In this document: positions 14,833 through 18,346 of the stretch, piece after piece | How positions within the stretch are numbered: position 1 is the first letter of the stretch | How the letters are laid out: each line of letters starts with the position of its first letter | From: Thermoflexus sp. | GTDB lineage: Bacteria; Chloroflexota; Anaerolineae; Thermoflexales; Thermoflexaceae | Direction: 5' to 3' | Length of the DNA: 18,346 nt | Assembly: GCF_034432235.1 (NCBI RefSeq) | Contig: NZ_DAOUCJ010000118.1 | Span: 1-18,346 of the forward strand | Translations under genes and position numbers: made by a program | Notes under the pieces: model-generated | Told to the model about the DNA's origin: nothing | Seen by the model: only the letters and a program-made list of their open reading frames with translations | Database searches by the model: none

Positions 14833-14977
14833 GTTCGCTCCGCGCCCTGCCTCGACAGGCGGGGCTCTGCCCCTTTAAGCGAAAGCGCACCTGACTTCAC
14901 CGGCAGGGTTTAATCTAAGAATACCAGAAGCTCGCTTGGCGCTGATCTCCCTCCTCTTCGCAACCGCACAGACTCAA

Positions 14978-15697
14978 TCAAGCGGCGATTTCCAGCGATT
15001 GGGCCGCCACCGGATCCACCTTGATGCCGGGCCCCATGGTCGCGCTGACCACAACCTTTCGGATATAAGGCCCCTTCAGCCCGGAGGGCCGGGCTTTCTT
15101 CACCGCGTCCATCAGGGCTGCGAAATTCTCCAGCAATTGATCCACCGAGAAACTGACCTTGCCGATGGGCACATGGAGATTAGCGGTCTTATCCACCCGG
15201 AACTCCACCCGGCCCGCCTTCGCCTCCCGGATCGCCCGCGGGAGATCCTCGGGATTCACCACCGTGCCCGCGCGAGGGTTCGGCATCAGCCCGCGGGGAC
15301 CCAGGATCCGCCCCAACCGGCCGACTTTCGGCATCATATCCGGCGTCGCAATGGCTACATCGAAGTCCGTCCATCCCTCCTGAATCCGTTTGATTCCCTC
15401 ATCATCGCTGATGACATAATCCGCGCCGGCCTCCTGGGCAATCCGCGCGGCCTCCCCCGCCGCGAACACCAGGACACGGACCCGCTTGCCCAGCCCGTGG
15501 GGGAGAACAACCACCCCCCGCACTTGCTGATCCGCATGGCGAGGATCCACCCCCAGGCGCATATGCACCTCGACCGTTCCATCGAATCGGGTGTAGCTGG
15601 TCTCCTTGACCAGCTCCAGCGCCTCGCGGGGAGAATAGAGGCGCTCCCGATCCACCTTCTTCAAGGCCTCCAGATATTTCTTCCCTCGCTCGCCCAT
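14978..15697 (-). CDS. rplA: 50S ribosomal protein L1
   Basis: L1-stalk protein that binds helices 76-78 of 23S rRNA and, in many bacteria, its own mRNA; 239 residues, normal length. Conserved segments are YSPREALELVKETS, DVAIATPDMMPKVGRLGRIL, GPRGLMPNPRAGTV, and KGPYIRKVVVSATMGPGIKV. The start is ATG 15697-15695 with AGGAGG (15710-15705) and a 7-base spacer. The frame stays open 34 codons further upstream, but those codons run through the structured spacer and the end of rplK and are not L1-like. The gap to rplK is 91 bp, long for this gene pair, and contains a candidate regulatory hairpin. Confidence 0.97.
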   Translation of the reverse strand: MGERGKKYLEALKKVDRERLYSPREALELVKETSYTRFDGTVEVHMRLGVDPRHADQQVRGVVVLPHGLGKRVRVLVFAAGEAARIAQEAGADYVISDDEGIKRIQEGWTDFDVAIATPDMMPKVGRLGRILGPRGLMPNPRAGTVVNPEDLPRAIREAKAGRVEFRVDKTANLHVPIGKVSFSVDQLLENFAALMDAVKKARPSGLKGPYIRKVVVSATMGPGIKVDPVAAQSLEIAA

Positions 15698-15709
15698 GTT
15701 TGAACCTCC

Positions 15710-15755
15710 TGTGGTGCATACGGGCCCTTCCGGCCCTCCCACGGCTTCACCCACA
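15710..15755 (-). promoter_or_regulatory. Structured rplK-rplA spacer, candidate L1-binding mRNA element
   Basis: On the mRNA strand, TGTGG (15755-15751) pairs with CCACA (15714-15710), enclosing an inner stem GGGCC/GGCCC with a GGAAG loop (15736-15722). Between the stems are GGTGAAGCC and GTGGGAGGG, resembling the GUGGGAG and GGUGAAA strands of the L1 site in 23S rRNA, though both lie here on the same arm. The 3' arm ends at the rplA Shine-Dalgarno site (15710-15705). L1 control of rplA is a plausible inference only. Confidence 0.4.
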
Positions 15756-15788
15756 AAGGATTTATATATCTTCCGGGAGGCGTAACTC

Positions 15789-16214
15789 CTAATCCACAAT
15801 CTGGATCCCCATGCTACGGGCCGTGCCGGCGATCATCCGCATCGCCGCCTCAATGTCCTCCGTGTTCAGATCCTTCATTTTAAGCTCCGCGATCTCCCGG
15901 AGCTGCTGCCGGGTGATCCGGCCGACGATCTGCCGGTTCGGCTCCGAGGAGCCCTTCTCAATGCCGGCCGCCCGGCGGAGAAGGTCAGACACCGGTGGAG
16001 TCTTGAGCTCCATTGTAAAGGAGCCATCCGTGTAGATCGTGACCTCCACCGGCACGATCTGGCCGGCCATGTGCGCCGTGCGGGCGTTGTATTCCTTGCA
16101 AAACGCCATCACGTTGACTCCATGAGGGGCCAGAGTCGGCCCAATGGGCGGTGCCGGGTTCGCCTTGCCTGCTTCGATCTGCAGTTTGATAACCGCCTTG
16201 ACCTTCTTGGCCAT
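15789..16214 (-). CDS. rplK: 50S ribosomal protein L11
   Basis: Component of the GTPase-associated centre, 141 residues, the usual length. The N-terminal domain (KLQIEAGKANPAPPIGPTL, HGVNVMAFCKEYNART) and the rRNA-binding C-terminal domain (EPNRQIVGRITRQQLREIAE, GTARSMGIQIVD) are clear. The common LGQHGVN stretch reads LAPHGVN here, a change in the loop near the thiostrepton-binding prolines. The start ATG has GAGGGGATC upstream. It lies 37 bp after nusG and is probably in the same transcript. Confidence 0.98.
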   Translation of the reverse strand: MAKKVKAVIKLQIEAGKANPAPPIGPTLAPHGVNVMAFCKEYNARTAHMAGQIVPVEVTIYTDGSFTMELKTPPVSDLLRRAAGIEKGSSEPNRQIVGRITRQQLREIAELKMKDLNTEDIEAAMRMIAGTARSMGIQIVD

Positions 16215-16251
16215 AGATGATCCCCTCTGTCTATAATATTCTTGATTTCAG

Positions 16252-16962
16252 CTAAATTTTCTCCACCTGGGTAAAGTCCAGCTCCACGGGCGTTTCCCGC
16301 CCGAAGAAAGAGACGAGAACTCGAATCTTCGCTTTATCCGGATCGATTTCATCCACGATTCCCACGAAATCCGCAAAAGGCCCTTCAGTGATCCGAACCT
16401 TCTGCCCGGGCTTGAAGGTGACGCGGATTCGTGGAGCCTTGCTCTCCATGCGTTTGAAAATCGCCTGGACCTCCTCCGGGCGTAGCGGAGTGGGTTGGTT
16501 GCCCATTCCGACGAAACCGGTGACCCCGGGCGTGAATCGGACCACTGCCCATGAGTCCTCATCCATGATCATCTCTACCAGGATATAGCCCGGGTAAATT
16601 CGCCGTCGAACGGGCCGCTTCTTCCCTTCCCGGATCTCGATCTCTTCCTCCTCTGGAACCACAATGTTGAAGATCTTGTGCTGCATACCCAGGGAAGCAA
16701 TCCGCTGCTCCAGGCTGTGCTTCACCTTGTGCTCCGAGCCCGCATAACAGTGAACAATATACCAAGCCCGTTCCCGTGAGGCCACCAACCGGCCTTCCCC
16801 TTCCACCTCGGAAGCCGCCGCGCTCTCCTCTCCTTCTTTTGTCTCGCTGGTTGGCATCTCGGCAGTTCCCGTGACCTCCAGCTCACGCAGCAACTCCTCC
16901 AAAGGTTCCTCGTCTACTTCGAAGGATTCCGGAGATGCAAACCGCTCTTCCTCCCCGTTCAT
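16252..16962 (-). CDS. nusG: Transcription termination/antitermination protein NusG
   Basis: RNA-polymerase-associated elongation factor that also couples to the ribosome or Rho, 236 residues. The NGN domain starts at about residue 65 (RAWYIVHCYAGSEHKV) with RRRIYPGYILVEM and FTPGVTGFVG. The C-terminal KOW motif is KPGQKVRITEGPFADFVGIV, followed by FFGRETPVELDFTQVEKI. The first ~63 residues are a strongly acidic, low-complexity extension absent from compact NusG proteins of about 180 residues. The start ATG 16962 has AGGGAG nearby; a further 15 open codons upstream look non-coding. A terminator-like hairpin lies in the gap to secE. Confidence 0.97.
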   Translation of the reverse strand: MNGEEERFASPESFEVDEEPLEELLRELEVTGTAEMPTSETKEGEESAAASEVEGEGRLVASRERAWYIVHCYAGSEHKVKHSLEQRIASLGMQHKIFNIVVPEEEEIEIREGKKRPVRRRIYPGYILVEMIMDEDSWAVVRFTPGVTGFVGMGNQPTPLRPEEVQAIFKRMESKAPRIRVTFKPGQKVRITEGPFADFVGIVDEIDPDKAKIRVLVSFFGRETPVELDFTQVEKI

Positions 16963-17071
16963 AGCTCTCCCTTTTTCCGAAAGATAGATGTAGAGAATCA
17001 GCCTCAAACTCAGCGGGACTCCACAAACCGACGGCGGAACTCCGAACCCGCTCTTCCCCAGATCTCACCGC

Positions 17072-17114
17072 AAAACAGGGCTGGGCGGGACATCTTCCAC
17101 ACCCCGCCCAGCCC
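17072..17114 (-). terminator. Terminator-like hairpin between secE and nusG
   Basis: On the mRNA strand a perfect 12-bp stem GGGCTGGGCGGG (17114-17103) pairs with 17089-17078. The loop is 13 bases and the tail is TGTTTT (17077-17072). It lies in a 246-bp gap between two genes that are usually co-transcribed. The remainder of the gap, to the nusG start, shows no convincing promoter. Confidence 0.7.
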
Positions 17115-17208
17115 CGCCTGTCCTTCATTAGCAAAAACGATTGGGGTCAGGAAAAGGCCCCAGCAGAAAGCCGGGGGAGACCGCTGCGCAATCCCCTTTT
17201 CAATGTTT

Positions 17209-17541
17209 TCAATCCCGGGTTAAAGCATAAACCAGCGCGCCCAGACCCCCCAGACTGCCCACGATGGCAATGCCTAACCGGAGAGGATCTTGGGGTGTGG
17301 TGAAAATCCCCCCAAACAGCCAGAAGAAGAAATAATCCACCAACCCCAGGAGGATCGACATCCCTATAGTGACCGCCAGAACCACCCCGGTCAGACGATA
17401 CAGCTCCTGCCGGTCTGGCCAGCGGACCTTCTTGAGCTCCCCCTGAACCTCTCGCAGATATCGAAGGGGGGCCCACTCGCCTCGCAGGAATCGCCGGGTC
17501 TCTGCCGCCTTCGCCACAGGATGTCCACTCCTTTTGCTCAC
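17209..17541 (-). CDS. secE: Preprotein translocase subunit SecE
   Basis: Essential subunit of the SecYEG channel, 110 residues from GTG 17541. The conserved amphipathic helix is YLREVQGELKKVRWPDRQEL (28-47), followed by a transmembrane segment at about 51-80. A second hydrophobic segment at about 89-107 (GIAIVGSLGGLGALVYALT) is not found in the minimal single-helix SecE. The start is uncertain: GTG 17541 lacks a ribosome site, whereas GTG 17517 (giving MAKAAETRRF) has AGGAG ten bases upstream and may be the true start. It lies between tRNA-Trp and nusG, with hairpins on both sides. Confidence 0.93.
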   Translation of the reverse strand: MSKRSGHPVAKAAETRRFLRGEWAPLRYLREVQGELKKVRWPDRQELYRLTGVVLAVTIGMSILLGLVDYFFFWLFGGIFTTPQDPLRLGIAIVGSLGGLGALVYALTRD

Positions 17542-17653
17542 CGGGTTGCCACGCCATTCCCCCGACTGCCCGGAATCAGATCGAGCACTACCGGGGACGC
17601 AGCGGACTTCTCTCCCATGAACTTGGAGCCCACTGCGCCTACCTCAACACAAA

Positions 17654-17680
17654 CTGGGACACCGCATTGCGGTGTCCCAG
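17654..17680 (-). terminator. Hairpin between tRNA-Trp and secE
   Basis: Perfect 12-bp stem CTGGGACACCGC (17680-17669 on the mRNA strand, 17654-17665 opposite) with a 3-base loop, followed by TTTGTGTT. It begins 13 bases after the tRNA 3' end. It may be a partial terminator or a processing boundary releasing the tRNA. Confidence 0.6.
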
Positions 17681-17692
17681 GGTCATCCCAGG

Positions 17693-17765
17693 CAGGCCGG
17701 CCAGGACTCGAACCTGGAACCTGCGGATTTGGAGTCCGCTGCTCTGCCTATTGAGCTACCGGCCT
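17693..17765 (-). tRNA. tRNA-Trp (anticodon CCA)
   Basis: Full cloverleaf on the - strand, 73 bases with discriminator. The acceptor stem AGGCCGG/CCGGCCT is perfect, the D-stem is GCTC/GAGC, and the anticodon stem GCGGA/TCCGC carries loop CTCCAAA (anticodon CCA). The T-arm is CCAGG-TTCGAGT-CCTGG. Discriminator base G73 and pair A1-U72 fit bacterial tRNA-Trp. The 3' CCA is not encoded (GCCT). It lies between rpmG and secE, a common place for this tRNA. Confidence 0.97.
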
Positions 17766-17789
17766 GCACCTTTGAGAGATCCAGGAAAC

Positions 17790-17951
17790 CTACTTGGTTT
17801 CCCGGTGCAAAGTATGCTTACGACATCGTGGACAATATTTACGAAGCTCCAGACGATTTGGGTCGTTGTTCCGATTCTTCTGGGTTGTGTAATTCCGCCC
17901 CTTGCATTCTGTGCATGCCAACGTAATTACGATCCTAACCTCTTTCGCCAT
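17790..17951 (-). CDS. rpmG: 50S ribosomal protein L33 (zinc-binding form)
   Basis: Small ribosomal protein, 53 residues. The zinc ribbon is intact with Cys13-x2-Cys16 and Cys40-x2-Cys43 (the C+ form). Start ATG 17951 gives MAKEVRIVITLACTECK, the family N-terminus; 18 upstream open codons are not L33-like. It is the first gene after the promoter at 18048-18076 and ends 24 bp before tRNA-Trp. Confidence 0.97.
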   Translation of the reverse strand: MAKEVRIVITLACTECKGRNYTTQKNRNNDPNRLELRKYCPRCRKHTLHRETK

Positions 17952-18047
17952 AGCCGCCTCAACCGTATGCTCAGGATAGAAGAGGATATACGGCTCGAGA
18001 GGCAAGGGAGGACGGCCGGGCTTGCCCCCACCCGCCTCTTCTTTTTA

Positions 18048-18076
18048 ACTTTACCAGAACCTCGCCCTTCTGTCCA
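18048..18076 (-). promoter_or_regulatory. Promoter of the rpmG-tRNA-Trp-secE-nusG transcript
   Basis: On the - strand, TGGACA (18076-18071) is separated by 17 bases from TAAAGT (18053-18048), which is preceded by TGG, giving an extended -10. Predicted start is near 18041, leaving a leader of about 90 bases before rpmG. It lies downstream of the tuf terminator-like hairpin, so the cluster probably starts here rather than at tuf. Confidence 0.6.
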
Positions 18077-18179
18077 GCCTGGGAGAATACACGGTTCAGG
18101 TGGCTCTACTCTCCACCCATTGCCAGCGGCGCACCTGGACATCCTGACAAGCCCAATCCCGGAGGGGAGAAACCCATAA

Positions 18180-18213
18180 AACAGGCCCTCCCTTCTCCGA
18201 GAGGGAAATGGGC
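18180..18213 (-). terminator. Terminator after tuf
   Basis: On the - strand the outer stem GCCC/GGGC (18213-18210 with 18188-18185) and inner TCCCT/AGGGA (18206-18202 with 18193-18189), with an ATT bulge, close a loop of eight bases. CTGTTTTA follows, giving a T-tract. It starts 11 bases after the tuf stop. Confidence 0.65.
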
Positions 18214-18224
18214 TTTTGTGACTT

Positions 18225-18346
18225 TTAATCCAGGATTTTGGTGACGACGCCGGCGCCGACGGTGAGCCCGCCTTCCCGGATGGCGAACCGCAACCCCTCC
18301 TCAATGGCCACCGGCGCAATCAGCCGCACCCGCAGGTTCACATTGT
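18225..18346 (-). CDS. tuf: Elongation factor Tu, C-terminal end only
   Basis: Last 39 codons of EF-Tu, cut by the window edge. The peptide reads NVNLRVRLIAPVAIEEG then LRFAIREGGLTVGAG and VVTKILD before TAA, matching the domain 3 end of EF-Tu, which delivers aminoacyl-tRNA to the ribosome. In the usual EGGRTVGAG stretch Arg is replaced by Leu. Its own promoter and most of the gene lie outside the window. Confidence 0.97.
   Translation of the reverse strand, partial: NVNLRVRLIAPVAIEEGLRFAIREGGLTVGAGVVTKILD

Larger units (their letters stand above)
14664..14977 (-). ncRNA. Structured rplJL leader (L10-leader-like), 314 bases without a gene
   Basis: The gap between rplA and rplJ holds no credible ORF but several stems on the mRNA strand. 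They are GGGGC-AGA-GCCCC (14861-14873), an extended hairpin (14797-14832), and a terminator-like hairpin (14760-14795) with U-tract. Then comes about 80 bases up to the rplJ ribosome site. L10 (or L10-L12) autogenous control through such leaders is known in many bacteria, so this is a candidate member of that class. I did not match it to a covariance model. Confidence 0.6.

Noticed and set aside
14644..14913. Short open frames on both strands in the rplJ leader
   Set aside because: They arise from stem-forming GC-rich sequence, have no ribosome sites at suitable distance and no family resemblance.
15698..15799. 34-codon N-terminal extension of L1
   Set aside because: It overlaps the end of rplK and the structured spacer; the AGGAGG site and family N-terminus fix the start at 15697.
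1..18346. CRISPR arrays, insertion sequences, phage or toxin-antitoxin genes
   Set aside because: I saw no regularly spaced repeats, transposase motifs, terminal inverted repeats or attachment-site duplications beside the tRNA.

Overview
The window is GC-rich, with long high-GC antisense open frames. It probably comes from a thermophilic member of the Chloroflexota (Thermoflexia/Anaerolineae-like). The clues are the order tuf-rpmG-tRNA-Trp-secE-nusG-rplK-rplA-rplJ-rplL, the Pro/Thr-rich linker after the lipobox of the solute-binding protein, and a secreted protease ending in a YLPLVMKN-type C-terminus that I associate with Chloroflexota secreted proteins. The taxon is an inference from gene content; no rRNA is present.

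Layout: (1) 1-3977, + strand: a very large secreted subtilisin-family (S8) protease whose 5' end lies outside the window, closed by a 14-bp hairpin. (2) 4119-13581, + strand: a sugar-utilisation operon. It starts with a near-consensus promoter (TTGACA, 17 bp, TAAAAT) followed directly by two palindromes that look like a LacI-type operator. The genes are a LacI-family regulator, a lipoprotein solute-binding protein of family 5, two Dpp/Opp-type permeases, two Dpp/Opp-type ATPases, an 81-residue two-helix membrane protein overlapping both neighbours, a GH130-type mannoside phosphorylase/mannosidase, and a cytoplasmic GH5-like (endo-mannosidase type) hydrolase. A perfect 14-bp hairpin between the binding-protein gene and the permease genes probably lowers downstream expression. 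(3) 13651-13687: a hairpin in the convergent spacer that can serve both strands. (4) 13709-18346, - strand: the conserved translation/transcription cluster, from the 3' end of tuf (cut by the window edge) through rpmG, tRNA-Trp(CCA), secE, nusG, rplK, rplA and rplJ to rplL, where it stops; rpoB does not follow.

How they work together: the sugar cluster reads as import of an oligosaccharide, probably beta-mannosidic, through a peptide-type ABC transporter, followed by intracellular phosphorolysis or hydrolysis and sensed by the LacI protein. The substrate is inferred from the GH130 plus GH5-like pairing and is not proven. The ribosomal cluster has several untranslated RNA elements: a structured rplJL leader ending in a strong hairpin plus U-tract (attenuator), a 91-bp rplK-rplA spacer with a hairpin containing GUGAA and GUGGGAG elements that resemble the L1 site of 23S rRNA, and terminator-like hairpins on both sides of secE. 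These RNA elements and the nested small membrane protein are the least explained parts of the window.
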